From Ignavibacteriales bacterium (GTDB lineage: Bacteria > Bacteroidota > Ignavibacteria > Ignavibacteriales > Ignavibacteriaceae): a stretch of 64,000 nucleotides of DNA. The position numbers and the translations under genes were made by a program. This document shows positions 1 through 8,668 of this stretch, piece by piece. Position 1 is the first letter of the stretch. The number at the start of each line of letters is the position of its first letter. The stretch spans positions 124,001 through 188,000 of the forward strand of contig DPRR01000006.1 of the NCBI GenBank assembly GCA_003538625.1, written 5' to 3'. The notes under the pieces were generated by a model. That model saw only the letters and a program-made list of their open reading frames with translations. It was not told the origin of the DNA and made no database searches.

Positions 1-315
1 TACCAGAGCGTCTTTGTCTGAATCTGTAGACCTTTTCTCAAGATTTTTCATTACCTGTGTTAAATCGATCTTAGACTCTTCCTCCGGTAAATCACTTGGA
101 TCTTGAAATTCTGACAATTCATCATCATCGTATACAGTAGTATCCTCCATCGCTTCATTGTCTTTAATATTATATCTAACATTGCTTGTAGAAATTGACT
201 TGTCAGTAGGTTTGTCATCATATCTTAAACTACTATTTGTACCAGAACAGCCTGCACTTATAAAAACACTCAATAAAATAATTAAATTAACAACTAGTCG
301 TCTGATGATAGTCAT
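1..315 (-). CDS. Putative lipoprotein, 3' part missing (runs off left edge)
   Basis: An open frame starts with ATG at 313-315 and stays open for 105 codons to the window edge. The N-terminus has basic residues, a hydrophobic stretch and a lipobox (ISAGC), so the protein is probably exported and lipidated at that cysteine. The rest of the visible part is rich in Asp, Glu, Ser and Thr with no recognisable domain, as expected for a flexible linker before an unseen C-terminal domain. It begins only 3 bases after the rpoD stop codon and is probably translated from the same message. I do not recognise the family. Confidence 0.6.
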   Translation of the reverse strand, partial: MTIIRRLVVNLIILLSVFISAGCSGTNSSLRYDDKPTDKSISTSNVRYNIKDNEAMEDTTVYDDDELSEFQDPSDLPEEESKIDLTQVMKNLEKRSTDSDKDALV

Positions 316-318
316 CTA

Positions 319-1173
319 TTATCCAAGGTATGATTTTAAAATATTACTTCTGGAATTATGTCTTAATCTTCTGATTGCTTTTTCTTTAATTTGCCGGACT
401 CTTTCGCGAGTTAAATTAAATTTATCACCTATTTCTTCCAGAGTAAGAGGATTCTCGCCATCTAATCCAAAATAAAGCTTTATAACTTCAGCCTCTCTTT
501 CTGGCAATATTGCCAAAATACTTTTAACCTCTGCTTTTAGTGATTCAGAAATTAACTCATTATCCGGCGAAGGAAGTTCCTCATTCTGAATTACATCCAA
601 TAAACTGTTTTCTTCACCGGACGAAAATGGAGCATCAACAGAGACTTGTTTCCCGGAATTTAGCATTGCACTCGAAATCTCATCTACATCCATTTCCAGA
701 GCCTGGGCAATTTCTTCAGCACTTGGTTCTCTTTCAAATTCCTGCTTTAAGTTGCTGTAAGCTTTGCCGATTTTATTAAGTGCACCTACTCGATTCAGAG
801 GTAGTCGCACTATTCTGGATTGTTCTGCTAAAGCCTGTAATATCGATTGCCTTATCCACCAAACGGCATAAGAAATAAATTTAAATCCCCTCGTTTCATC
901 AAAACGCCTTGCAGCTTTTATCAGACCTAAGTTTCCTTCGTTGATCAAATCACCTAAGGATAATCCCTGGTTTTGATATTGCTTGGCTACGCTAACAACA
1001 AAACGAAGATTGGCTTTTGTCAGCATTTCCATTGCGGCGTGATCACCCTTTTTCATACGAATCGCAAGTTCAATTTCTTGTTCAGGAGTAAGCAATTCAA
1101 CCTTACCGATTTCCTGCAGGTACTTATCTAATGATTGATTTTCCCTATTAGTGAATTGTTTTACAATTCTCAT
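319..1173 (-). CDS. rpoD: RNA polymerase primary sigma factor (sigma-70, RpoD/SigA)
   Basis: The 284-residue protein directs RNA polymerase core to housekeeping promoters. Region 1.2 lies at about 10-45 and region 2 follows with GNLGLIKAARRF and the melting/-10 recognition segment FISYAVWWIRQSI. Region 3 is in the middle. Region 4 near the end carries the -35 helix-turn-helix (LTLEEIGDKFNLTRERVRQI). The long acidic region 1.1 and the non-conserved insert of E. coli RpoD are absent, which is the short form typical of Bacteroidota and relatives. A lipoprotein gene follows after 3 bases. The promoters seen in this window (TTGNNN, 17 bp, TATATT) fit this factor. Confidence 0.95.
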   Translation of the reverse strand: MRIVKQFTNRENQSLDKYLQEIGKVELLTPEQEIELAIRMKKGDHAAMEMLTKANLRFVVSVAKQYQNQGLSLGDLINEGNLGLIKAARRFDETRGFKFISYAVWWIRQSILQALAEQSRIVRLPLNRVGALNKIGKAYSNLKQEFEREPSAEEIAQALEMDVDEISSAMLNSGKQVSVDAPFSSGEENSLLDVIQNEELPSPDNELISESLKAEVKSILAILPEREAEVIKLYFGLDGENPLTLEEIGDKFNLTRERVRQIKEKAIRRLRHNSRSNILKSYLG

Positions 1174-1330
1174 TCTACCATCTTGATAAGGATTAATAAT
1201 TTAGAATTAATGGACTCATCACAAAGCAATATCAAATTATGCATTATTTAAAAATGTTAGCTTAATTAAAAATAGAGATGAAAAATTTCAAAATAAAGTA
1301 CTAACTAAACCCCAGACGCAATTTAAGATA

Positions 1331-1726
1331 TTAAACTAGTTTGTCAGGACTAATAATTGGTACTTTTAAACCTTTATACTTATCAGTATTGAAGGATACA
1401 ATAGATAATTTGTTCTTTTCTGCTAAAATATAAAACAACGCATCGCGGATATTATTAATTTTACCATCCAAATCTGTAATTGATAAACTGTAACGTGCAG
1501 GCAAACCCAAAACTTTTAGAGCATACAGTAAATCTTTTACTTTTTGTTTTTCCAGATCAGATTTAGCAAACATAAACAATTCTGCTGCATTTAATACTGA
1601 TGTAAAACAAATTCCTTTTTGCATTATATTAAGAAGATAAGGCTGGATAATCGGGTCTTGAAAAGTTAGATAGTTAACTAGTGTGTCTGTTTCAAGAAGA
1701 TATTTAGGAGTTTTGTTGGTGTCCAT
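1331..1726 (-). CDS. PIN-domain protein, VapC-like putative toxin
   Basis: From the ATG at 1724-1726 the product is 131 residues, the usual size of VapC-type PIN ribonucleases. The acidic residues expected of a PIN metal site are in the right order: D14 (LLETDTLV), E49 (NAAELF), D95 (IRDALF) and D115 (FNTDKY). PIN proteins of this kind cleave RNA, often tRNA, and are held inactive by a small antitoxin. The start codon lies 23 bases inside the preceding small gene, a translational-coupling layout typical of toxin-antitoxin pairs. A longer frame upstream to 1777 exists but would extend further into the small gene and add no conserved residues. Toxin activity is inferred from fold and context. 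Confidence 0.7.
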   Translation of the reverse strand: MDTNKTPKYLLETDTLVNYLTFQDPIIQPYLLNIMQKGICFTSVLNAAELFMFAKSDLEKQKVKDLLYALKVLGLPARYSLSITDLDGKINNIRDALFYILAEKNKLSIVSFNTDKYKGLKVPIISPDKLV

Positions 1727-1895
1727 TTGAGATTCGATTAGCAAAATTTGTTGAAGAAAGTGATCCGGCCGCCTCAATAAATTTAATTATAACTTCAGAA
1801 GGTAAATCCTGAATTTCTTTTATGCGATTAACCAGTTCTTTCTTCGCGTTGGATTTATTATTTAATTTTAAAATATTTTTATCAGAATTACTCAT
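1704..1895 (-). CDS. Small protein, putative antitoxin partner of the PIN protein
   Basis: This 63-residue product has a Lys/Asn-rich N-terminus, a central amphipathic stretch (KKELVNRIKEIQDLPSEVII) and a polar tail. I do not recognise a ribbon-helix-helix, AbrB or Phd fold, so the antitoxin role rests on context: it directly precedes and overlaps the PIN-domain gene by 23 bases and has antitoxin size. Its own ATG lies inside the end of deoB (ATGAGTAA-type overlap of 8 bases), so expression may be coupled to deoB. No separate promoter is evident. Confidence 0.55.
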   Translation of the reverse strand: MSNSDKNILKLNNKSNAKKELVNRIKEIQDLPSEVIIKFIEAAGSLSSTNFANRISNGHQQNS

Positions 1896-3051
1896 TTAAA
1901 AAACTCTTACCCTTTAACTCGTTTTTTACATTAAAAAAATCAGCCGCTGTTTTTCCGACATCGGCAAATGTATTTCTAATTCCAAGATCAGATACATTTT
2001 TATTTTTGCCAAAATATAAAACCGGAACAAATTCTCTGCTATGATCTGTGCTTGGAGTAGTTGGATCATTTCCATGATCTGCAGTAATGACAAGTCGATC
2101 TGTTGGATGAAGATGGCTAATAAACTCAGGTAAGAAATTATCAAACGATTTAAGTGCTTGCGCAAATCCTATTGGATCATTTCTATGACCATAGTAAACA
2201 TCAAAATCAACCAGGTTAGTAAAAACAAAACTGTTAGTAAATTCATTTGATGCCTGTAATAGAGTATCAAAGCCTTCCTTGTTGGATTTTGTTTTAAATT
2301 GATGATCGATTCCACGATAATTGAAGAGATCGTTAATTTTTCCGATTGCTCCTGTTGAGATATTATTTTTTTGCAAAATATCTAAAATTGTTTCTGAAGG
2401 TGGATCTAAAGAATAGTCTTTTCTGTCAACCGTTCTTGTATAGTTACCTCTTTTGCCGGTAAAAGGTCTTGCAATAACACGTCCAACTTTTAATGGATCG
2501 ATTAACACCTGATTTCTGGTTTTATCACAAATTTCGTAAAGTTTTTCCAGGGGAATAATTTCGTTATGTGCAGCGATTTGAAAAACAGAGTCCGCAGAAG
2601 TGTATATGATTGGAAAACCGGTTTCTAAATGTTCGTCACCCAATTCTTTAATAATCTCAGTGCCAGAAGCAGCTTTATTACCAAGGAATCCCTTGCAGCC
2701 AGTGACTTTCAAAAATTTATCAGTAATTTCTTCGGGAAAACCATTTGGAAAGTAATTAAAATCAGTGTCCACAAAAAGCCCGCTTAATTCCCAATGCCCG
2801 GTAGTACTATCCTTTCCCTTAGAACGTTCATTCAGCTTACCAAAAGAAGCTATAGGATTTTCTGTATATGAAATGCCCTTAATCGAAGTGAGATTACCTA
2901 GTCCAAATTTTTTAAGATTAGGAAGACTTAACCCATTAACTGCTTCTGCAATATTACACAGCGTATTACTTCCGCTATCACCATATAAGGATGCATCAGG
3001 AAGTTCTCCCACTCCAACACCATCTAAAACAATGATAAAAAAATTATTCAT
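1888..3051 (-). CDS. deoB: Phosphopentomutase
   Basis: The 387-residue enzyme interconverts ribose (or deoxyribose) 1-phosphate and 5-phosphate in nucleoside salvage. It belongs to the alkaline-phosphatase superfamily. The N-terminal metal motif (IVLDGVGVGELPDA) and the C-terminal metal ligands (ITADHGNDPTTPSTDHSREF) are intact, as is the phosphothreonine region (KGKDSTTGHWELSG). Length is normal for the family. The gene starts 27 bases after the GAF protein gene upstream and its end overlaps the small antitoxin-like gene, so the three genes downstream of 3079 probably share a transcript. Confidence 0.95.
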   Translation of the reverse strand: MNNFFIIVLDGVGVGELPDASLYGDSGSNTLCNIAEAVNGLSLPNLKKFGLGNLTSIKGISYTENPIASFGKLNERSKGKDSTTGHWELSGLFVDTDFNYFPNGFPEEITDKFLKVTGCKGFLGNKAASGTEIIKELGDEHLETGFPIIYTSADSVFQIAAHNEIIPLEKLYEICDKTRNQVLIDPLKVGRVIARPFTGKRGNYTRTVDRKDYSLDPPSETILDILQKNNISTGAIGKINDLFNYRGIDHQFKTKSNKEGFDTLLQASNEFTNSFVFTNLVDFDVYYGHRNDPIGFAQALKSFDNFLPEFISHLHPTDRLVITADHGNDPTTPSTDHSREFVPVLYFGKNKNVSDLGIRNTFADVGKTAADFFNVKNELKGKSFLNE

Positions 3052-3078
3052 ATGGATAAAACAAAAATAGGAATCAGA

Positions 3079-4935
3079 TCAGTTAATATTTCTTACGGCG
3101 TTACCGCCTTTTTCAACTGCTTTTTGTAAAGCAAGTTCTGCATTATTAAAAACTTCGTCGGAATCTAATTTTCCATGTGTGGAAGCTACACCAATGGAGA
3201 TTGTGTAGGTATTTTGCTTGGAGACTATTGCGATTGGTTTTCGTGCAATTTTAACCCGCAGTTTTTCAGCCCATATAAATACGTTCTTTGCATCAGTATT
3301 AAAAAAATATACTGCAAACATTCTTTCATCAACTCTGCCAAAAATATTCAGCGGCGTCATTTCCTTTGCAACAGATTCCGCAACTACTTTTAACACTTTA
3401 GGCAGAGGATCACCGTCGAACAATGATTCCTGCTCAAGAAAGTCATCAATCTTTATCAGGGCCAGAGCACCCGGTGCATTTAGGGAATGAGCTTTATAGA
3501 GATCAGAACTCAGTCTTTCTTTAAATGTTTCCAGATTAAGTGCTCTTGTTTCAAGATCCAGCGCTATCAGACTTTTTATCAATGTTTGCGATGAATGTGA
3601 ATATATTATATATGAGATAATATGAACTGAGTTATTAAGGAATTTAACATCGGAGTTTGTATATATATTTTTCTTTAAACTTTCAAAACAAAGGACTCCA
3701 AAATTCTGGCTGCCATACATAAGTGGAATTGCCATAAATGATCCGTCAAAAGTTAAGTCCTCACTTTTTGAAAATCTTTTGTAAGAATCTTTTGAAGTAT
3801 CATCAATCTTTACCGGGATACCAGATAAGATCGCTTTGCCAACCAATGTACCCGATAAATCAATTTGTAAACCCTGTCCAATATATTTTAAAGAAGTTTT
3901 ATTATTAACTCTGATTGCTTCAAATTTCTGTTCAACAGGTTTATAATAAACAAAAACAAATGCATCCCATTCAACTAAATCACTAAGAGAATTTTGTAAT
4001 GATGAAAGAACACCTTCCTCCGTATCAAAATTTGTTTCTGGTCCTATTAGATTTAATAACCCTTTCAATCTTTGCTGCGAAATTGAATCGGAATGTTTTT
4101 CTTCAAAGATTTGTACTATCATTGTAATGACCCTGACAAATCGACCGAGCGAATAGATTGTTTCTATTCCAAACAGGTCGCCAACTTTCGCATCGATGGC
4201 TATTATTGCGATTAATGAGCCCTCATAAAATAACGGGACACCTACGAAACTGCGAATTCCCTGAGGTTTATCATAATATCTAATAACATCTGATTCAGCT
4301 GCCGGAGATATATCACTTAATAATTCAGGCTCACCTTTTTGAACTATCTTACTTAAAATATCATCTTCAATATCAAATTTTCTTTTTGCAATTTCATTTG
4401 GAGATGCGGAAACAAATTTTTCAATTGTCAGTTTCTCTTTTTTCTTATTGTACCAAAAGAATATTGCAGTATGGGCTGAGTAGGCATCTTTAATTACTGT
4501 CAACATTTTTTCTAATGCAAATGTAAACTGACCGTCGTGCCCAATTTCAGGTGGTAAAGATTCATTTGCAATTTCTTCAAATCGTTCTTTCAGATCAGGT
4601 GGGATTAGGGTTGTTTTAGGACTTTTAAATTCCGGAGTATAATTATCGGCAGTTATTACTTCTACTTTTGAAGTTTTTGAAACAATTTTAAAAGATTCAT
4701 CATGATCACTTACCGGTGGAATGTTATATTCATCATCTACTTCATCTTTTTCATTTATGGAGTATCTTCCATCAAATCGGACTGAGTCTCTTAAAAAAAT
4801 TATAAATGCAACGTAGATAACAATTACCGCAATAGTTATCACACGTATTAAAAGATCATCAGTAATAAAAAGCAGGATTGCAAGAACAGGTACCAGAAGA
4901 AATATTAATATTCTTTTCTTTTGTCTTTTATCCAT
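3079..4935 (-). CDS. Membrane-anchored GAF-GAF protein with degenerate GGDEF domain
   Basis: The 618-residue protein begins with two closely spaced hydrophobic segments (about 8-28 and 31-48). A charged linker follows, then two GAF-like sensor domains (roughly 130-275 and 295-440) and a C-terminal GGDEF fold (about 450-618). The GGDEF signature is replaced by DERMF in the context GRVDERMFAVYF, so the metal and catalytic residues needed for cyclic-di-GMP synthesis are missing. Other parts of the fold remain, such as SIGVAST and the final AVEKGGNAV. It is probably a cytoplasmic-facing sensor or binding scaffold, not an active cyclase. A promoter with 17 bp spacing lies just upstream (4970-4998). 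The ligand is unknown. Confidence 0.75.
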   Translation of the reverse strand: MDKRQKKRILIFLLVPVLAILLFITDDLLIRVITIAVIVIYVAFIIFLRDSVRFDGRYSINEKDEVDDEYNIPPVSDHDESFKIVSKTSKVEVITADNYTPEFKSPKTTLIPPDLKERFEEIANESLPPEIGHDGQFTFALEKMLTVIKDAYSAHTAIFFWYNKKKEKLTIEKFVSASPNEIAKRKFDIEDDILSKIVQKGEPELLSDISPAAESDVIRYYDKPQGIRSFVGVPLFYEGSLIAIIAIDAKVGDLFGIETIYSLGRFVRVITMIVQIFEEKHSDSISQQRLKGLLNLIGPETNFDTEEGVLSSLQNSLSDLVEWDAFVFVYYKPVEQKFEAIRVNNKTSLKYIGQGLQIDLSGTLVGKAILSGIPVKIDDTSKDSYKRFSKSEDLTFDGSFMAIPLMYGSQNFGVLCFESLKKNIYTNSDVKFLNNSVHIISYIIYSHSSQTLIKSLIALDLETRALNLETFKERLSSDLYKAHSLNAPGALALIKIDDFLEQESLFDGDPLPKVLKVVAESVAKEMTPLNIFGRVDERMFAVYFFNTDAKNVFIWAEKLRVKIARKPIAIVSKQNTYTISIGVASTHGKLDSDEVFNNAELALQKAVEKGGNAVRNIN

Positions 4936-4969
4936 TGTCGCGGTTCTTACAGATGATAATTTATTAGTT

Positions 4970-4998
4970 AATATAAATTTATGTTTAAAAAATTACAA
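4970..4998 (-). promoter_or_regulatory. Predicted sigma-70 promoter of the GAF-GGDEF-like gene
   Basis: On the minus strand the -35 box TTGTAA (4993-4998) is separated by 17 bases from the -10 box TATATT (4970-4975). Transcription would start near 4963 and give a leader of about 28 bases before the ATG at 4935. The -10 is identical to that of four other predicted promoters in the window. Confidence 0.6.
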
Positions 4999-5025
4999 AC
5001 TCTCTTTAGCAAAGATATAAACTAT

Positions 5026-5610
5026 TTAATAAAATAGTGCGGTAAGTAATTTTTTAATTTCTTTACTTCCAGTGCCTTTAACTGATGAAAAGAAATAAAG
5101 GTTTTCATTAAAAATCAGTTCCGGAAAATATTCAACTACTTTTTTCCTGGCGGTCGAATATTCTGATTGTTTTAGCTTATCCGATTTATTTAATAAGACT
5201 ATGTATGGAATATTTAATGATCTTAGCATGGAATTAAGTTTAACATCCAGTTCTGTTGGCTGATGACGACTATCTATAAGATGAATAGTTAAACTTATAT
5301 GTTTTGATGTCGAAAAAAAGTCATTTATCAGATTGCCCCATTTATTTCTTTCAGATTGACTGATTTTTGCATAGCCATAGCCGGGTAAATCAACAACATA
5401 AAATTTTGAATCAATTTTATAATAATTAATGGATCTTGTTTTACCCGGAGTTGAACTGGTCTTTGCTAAATTTTTTCGATTAAACAGAGAATTGATAAAG
5501 GTAGATTTTCCAACATTTGATCTTCCGCATAGCACAACCTCAGGCAGTTTTTCTTTGGGCAAATCATTTATGCTAAAAGCAGAGGCTATAAATTTTTGGT
5601 TTTCAAACAT
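5026..5610 (-). CDS. engB: Ribosome biogenesis GTP-binding protein EngB/YsxC
   Basis: This 194-residue P-loop GTPase belongs to the TRAFAC class and assists late assembly of the large ribosomal subunit. The G1 motif GRSNVGKST, the G3 motif DLPGYG and the G4 motif NKSD are intact, and the STPGKTRSIN switch I segment is typical of EngB. The ATG sits immediately after the intrinsic terminator that closes the ribosomal operon. Any separate promoter would therefore lie in or before that terminator, and I could not place one; read-through is possible. Confidence 0.95.
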   Translation of the reverse strand: MFENQKFIASAFSINDLPKEKLPEVVLCGRSNVGKSTFINSLFNRKNLAKTSSTPGKTRSINYYKIDSKFYVVDLPGYGYAKISQSERNKWGNLINDFFSTSKHISLTIHLIDSRHQPTELDVKLNSMLRSLNIPYIVLLNKSDKLKQSEYSTARKKVVEYFPELIFNENLYFFSSVKGTGSKEIKKLLTALFY

Positions 5611-5612
5611 AA

Positions 5613-5644
5613 TAAAAAAGAGTAACCGGAATTCCGATTACTCT
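5613..5644 (-). terminator. Intrinsic terminator of the rpoA-rplQ operon
   Basis: On the minus strand a 12-11 bp stem (arms at about 5619-5630 and 5633-5644, with one G-U pair) built around CGGAATTCCG is followed at once by TTTTTT. It lies 25 bases after the rplQ stop codon and directly before engB. It is the best-formed terminator in the window and marks the end of the 31 kb ribosomal cluster. Confidence 0.85.
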
Positions 5645-5668
5645 CTTAATAATAATATAAATTATTCT

Positions 5669-6163
5669 TTATTTACTTTTTTTGCTGGTTTTTTCTTCAA
5701 CTACAGTAGCTTCTTCTATACTATCGCTACCTTTTTTATCAGCTTTATCTTTTGCTTTTAATTCGCGTTTGGCTTTATGTTCTTCAGCTTTTTTGTTGGC
5801 AACATCATTATAATCAACTAGTTCTAATATTGCCATTGCTGCTGCGTCACCATTTCGATTACCGAGTTTTACAACTCTTGTATAACCACCTGGTCTTTCA
5901 CCAATTTTTGGAATAATTTCACTAAATAGTTCGTTGACAACATCCTTATCGTGGATAAGAGACATTACCTGTCTCCGAACATGCAAATCATTTCTTTTAG
6001 CTTTAGTAATTAATTTTTCTACAAAAGTTCTGGCTTCTTTAGCTTTTGCCTCAGTAGTTTTAATTCTTTTATGTTTTAAAAGGGAAGTTGTTAAGGCATT
6101 AAGCAATGCTGATCTATGACTTGCAGTTCTGCCTAATTTTCTTCCTTTAACGCTGTGTCTCAT
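5669..6163 (-). CDS. rplQ: Large-subunit ribosomal protein bL17
   Basis: bL17 binds 23S rRNA near the peptide exit tunnel. Residues 1-118 match the family (start MRHSVKGRKLGRTASHR, and GERPGGYTRVVKL further on). A tail of about 46 residues rich in Lys, Glu, Asp and Ala follows, so the 164-residue protein is longer than the usual 115-130. Charged tails of this kind are often found on ribosomal proteins in this phylum group. It is the last gene of the alpha operon, after rpoA, and is followed by the intrinsic terminator. Confidence 0.95.
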   Translation of the reverse strand: MRHSVKGRKLGRTASHRSALLNALTTSLLKHKRIKTTEAKAKEARTFVEKLITKAKRNDLHVRRQVMSLIHDKDVVNELFSEIIPKIGERPGGYTRVVKLGNRNGDAAAMAILELVDYNDVANKKAEEHKAKRELKAKDKADKKGSDSIEEATVVEEKTSKKSK

Positions 6164-6180
6164 TGAACAACCTATCTAAA

Positions 6181-7176
6181 TTAATGTGATTCAGAATCTT
6201 CTTTAATATATTTATCCACATCCATTCCAAAATCAAGTCCAAGAGTCTCAACGATTTCCATTAATTCTGCTAAGGACTTTCTTCCGAAATTTCTAAACTT
6301 GAGCATTTCCTGCTCATCTTTTCTAACAAGCTCTGCCAAATTTTTTATGTTAGCTGCTTTAAGACAATTGTGAGATCTTACGCTTAATTCAAGATCATCT
6401 ACCGGAGTTAGAAGTATTTTTTTGATTCGCTCAGTTTCGCTGTCTTTTTGACTAACATTTTGTTCTTCTTCTTGTTCAATATCAAAATTTATAAACAGCT
6501 GAACGTGCTCTCTTAAAATCTTGGCAGCCTGGGTCAGAGCATCATCAGGCGTAATTGAACCATCTGTAGTAACTTCAAAAGTTAGTTTTTCAAAATCATT
6601 CTTATCACCAATTCTAACATTTTCAACTTCGTACTTAACAAGCTTTATTGGAGTAAAAATTGAGTCGATAGGTATTACTCCTATTGTCTGATCGGGTACA
6701 ATGTTTTCTGCCGCAGGAACATATCCAACGCCTTTTCCAACTCTAATTTCCACTTCAAGTTTTGCGCTTTTGTTAAGTGTAGCGATATGTAAATCCGGAT
6801 TAAGGATTTCGACTTCATTACTTGCTTTTTGAATATCACCGGCAGTCCATTCTCCTGGTCCATTTAAAGAAATATCAATTTTGTTTGGTTTCTTTGAAAG
6901 GAACTTCAATCTAACCTGCTTGAGATTTAATATAATCTCAGAAACATCCTCAACAACTCCTTCAATTGTAGTAAACTCATGCAAAACACCGCTAAACTTT
7001 ACAGAAGTTATTGCTGCACCTTGCAGAGATGATAAAAGTACTCTGCGCAGTGAGTTGCCCAATGTAACACCATAACCTCTTTCAAGTGGCTGTAGTGTAA
7101 ACCTACCAAATGAATTAGTGTAATTGGCTTCATCAAGTACAACAGCTTCTGGCATCTTTAAAGATGATACGCTCAT
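6181..7176 (-). CDS. rpoA: DNA-directed RNA polymerase subunit alpha
   Basis: The 331-residue alpha subunit dimerises to nucleate polymerase assembly and contacts activators and upstream DNA. The N-terminal domain (about 1-235) contains the family segment FTLQPLERGYGVTLGNSLRR. An acidic linker follows, then the C-terminal domain (about 255-320) with SVRSHNCLKAANIKNLAELV and KFRNFGRKSLAEL. Length is normal. It lies between rpsD and rplQ, the conserved alpha-operon order. Confidence 0.98.
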   Translation of the reverse strand: MSVSSLKMPEAVVLDEANYTNSFGRFTLQPLERGYGVTLGNSLRRVLLSSLQGAAITSVKFSGVLHEFTTIEGVVEDVSEIILNLKQVRLKFLSKKPNKIDISLNGPGEWTAGDIQKASNEVEILNPDLHIATLNKSAKLEVEIRVGKGVGYVPAAENIVPDQTIGVIPIDSIFTPIKLVKYEVENVRIGDKNDFEKLTFEVTTDGSITPDDALTQAAKILREHVQLFINFDIEQEEEQNVSQKDSETERIKKILLTPVDDLELSVRSHNCLKAANIKNLAELVRKDEQEMLKFRNFGRKSLAELMEIVETLGLDFGMDVDKYIKEDSESH

Positions 7177-7208
7177 TATTATCCTCTATCTTATTCTATT
7201 TAAAAATT

Positions 7209-7835
7209 TTATTTCGAGTAAAGCTCAACTACTAATTGTTCATTAGCATTTAATGGAACATCTGCTCTTTCCGGTATCTGAACAAATGTACCGGAGAGTG
7301 TGGCTTTATCAACAGTAAGCCAGGCATAAGTGCTATCTTTTACTCTCTTTAATGAATTATGAATTGCATCTAATTTTTTGCTTTTTTCTTTTACCTGAAT
7401 AACATCGCCGGCTTTTAACAAATATGCAGGAATATCTACAAGAATGTTATTTACAATAATATGTCTGTGTCTTATAAGTTGTCTTGCTTGTTTTCTGGAT
7501 GATGCAAATCCCAATCTATATACAACATTATCTAAACGTCTTTCAAGAAGTTTTATCAGGTTTTCACCTGTTCTACCTTTTTGCTTGTTTGCTTTTTCAA
7601 AGTAATTTCTAAATTGAGTTTCTAACAAACCATAAGATCTTTTTATTTTTTGCTTTTCTCTTAACTGAACTCCATATTCAGATACTTTAGCCCTTCTTGA
7701 GAGTCCGTGCTGTCCCGGAGGGTAATTTCTCTCTTCGATAGGACATTTTTCCGTAAAACATTTCTGTCCTTTAAGGAAAAGTTTTTGTCTTTCTCTTCTG
7801 CATAATTTACAAACTGAATCAGTGTATCTTGCCAT
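7209..7835 (-). CDS. rpsD: Small-subunit ribosomal protein uS4
   Basis: uS4 is a primary 16S rRNA binder that starts assembly of the 30S body and commonly acts as an autoregulator of its operon. The 208-residue protein has the zinc-type N-terminus with C9, C12, C26 and C31, and the S4 RNA-binding domain (ERRLDNVVYRLGFASSRKQA) in its second half. It follows rpsK by 19 bases and precedes rpoA. Confidence 0.97.
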   Translation of the reverse strand: MARYTDSVCKLCRRERQKLFLKGQKCFTEKCPIEERNYPPGQHGLSRRAKVSEYGVQLREKQKIKRSYGLLETQFRNYFEKANKQKGRTGENLIKLLERRLDNVVYRLGFASSRKQARQLIRHRHIIVNNILVDIPAYLLKAGDVIQVKEKSKKLDAIHNSLKRVKDSTYAWLTVDKATLSGTFVQIPERADVPLNANEQLVVELYSK

Positions 7836-7854
7836 TTAGTGAATCTCCAATAAA

Positions 7855-8241
7855 TTAAACTCTTCTTTTCTTAGGTGGTCTGCATCCGTTGTGAGGAATA
7901 GGTGTAACATCTTTAATAGATGAAATAGTTAAACCCGCAGTATGTAAAGCTCTAATAGCTGCTTCTCTTCCGGAACCTGGTCCTTTTACAAAAACTTCTA
8001 TTTTTCTCATTCCCAAATCATACGCTTCTTTGCCTGCAGCTTCAGCAGAAACCTGAGCAGCAAATGGTGTATTCTTTCTTGATCCTTTAAACCCGTTCTT
8101 ACCGGCAGATGACCAGGAAACTGTGTTTCCGTATATATCAGTTATTGTTACAAGAACGTTATTAAAAGTTGCTTTAATATGTGCAACGCCGTTGGAATCA
8201 ACATGCGTTTTTTTCTTAACTTTTTTTACAGTTTTAGCCAA
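7855..8241 (-). CDS. rpsK: Small-subunit ribosomal protein uS11
   Basis: The 128-residue protein sits on the platform of the 30S subunit near the mRNA exit. The core segment from HIKATFNNVLVTITD to the C-terminal PIPHNGCRPPKKRRV is fully conserved, and only the Lys-rich first 12 residues are variable. It lies between rpsM and rpsD in the alpha operon. Confidence 0.98.
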   Translation of the reverse strand: MAKTVKKVKKKTHVDSNGVAHIKATFNNVLVTITDIYGNTVSWSSAGKNGFKGSRKNTPFAAQVSAEAAGKEAYDLGMRKIEVFVKGPGSGREAAIRALHTAGLTISSIKDVTPIPHNGCRPPKKRRV

Positions 8242-8266
8242 TTCTTAATCTCCGTATTATCAAATA

Positions 8267-8650
8267 TTATTTCTTAGATGGTGCTTTTTTCTTACCGGCA
8301 ACAGTTCTTCTCTTACCTTTTCTTGTTCTGGAGTTAGTCCTGGTTCTTTGACCTCTTGCAGGTAAACTTTTACGGTGTCTGATACCACGGTAAGAACCAA
8401 TATCCATTAATCTTTTTATATTCTGCTGCACTTCTGATCGTAAGGCACCTTCTACTCTATACTCAGCAGTAATCACCGCTCTGATTTCAGCAACCTCTTC
8501 TTCAGTCAGATCAGAAACTTTTTTAACAGCACTAACTTTTGCTTTGTCCAAAATTGTTGCGGCTGTATGCTCACCTATTCCATAGATGTATTGCAAGCCG
8601 TACAAAACTTTTTTATTTTTTGGTAAATCAACTCCAGCTATACGAGCCAA
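8267..8650 (-). CDS. rpsM: Small-subunit ribosomal protein uS13
   Basis: The 127-residue protein sits in the 30S head and forms bridges to the 50S subunit. The N-terminus (MARIAGVDLPKNKKV), the helix-two-turn-helix core (YIYGIGEHTAATIL) and the basic tail (RGQRTRTNSRTRKGKRRTVA) are all present. It follows rpmJ by 18 bases and begins the alpha operon part of the cluster. Confidence 0.98.
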   Translation of the reverse strand: MARIAGVDLPKNKKVLYGLQYIYGIGEHTAATILDKAKVSAVKKVSDLTEEEVAEIRAVITAEYRVEGALRSEVQQNIKRLMDIGSYRGIRHRKSLPARGQRTRTNSRTRKGKRRTVAGKKKAPSKK

Positions 8651-8668
8651 TGATATACTCCTTTATTT

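Noticed and set aside
1174..1330. Promoter before rpoD (TTGAAA, 17 bp, TAATTA on the minus strand)
   Set aside because: The -10 match is poor compared with the five TATATT promoters, so I did not list it as a feature.
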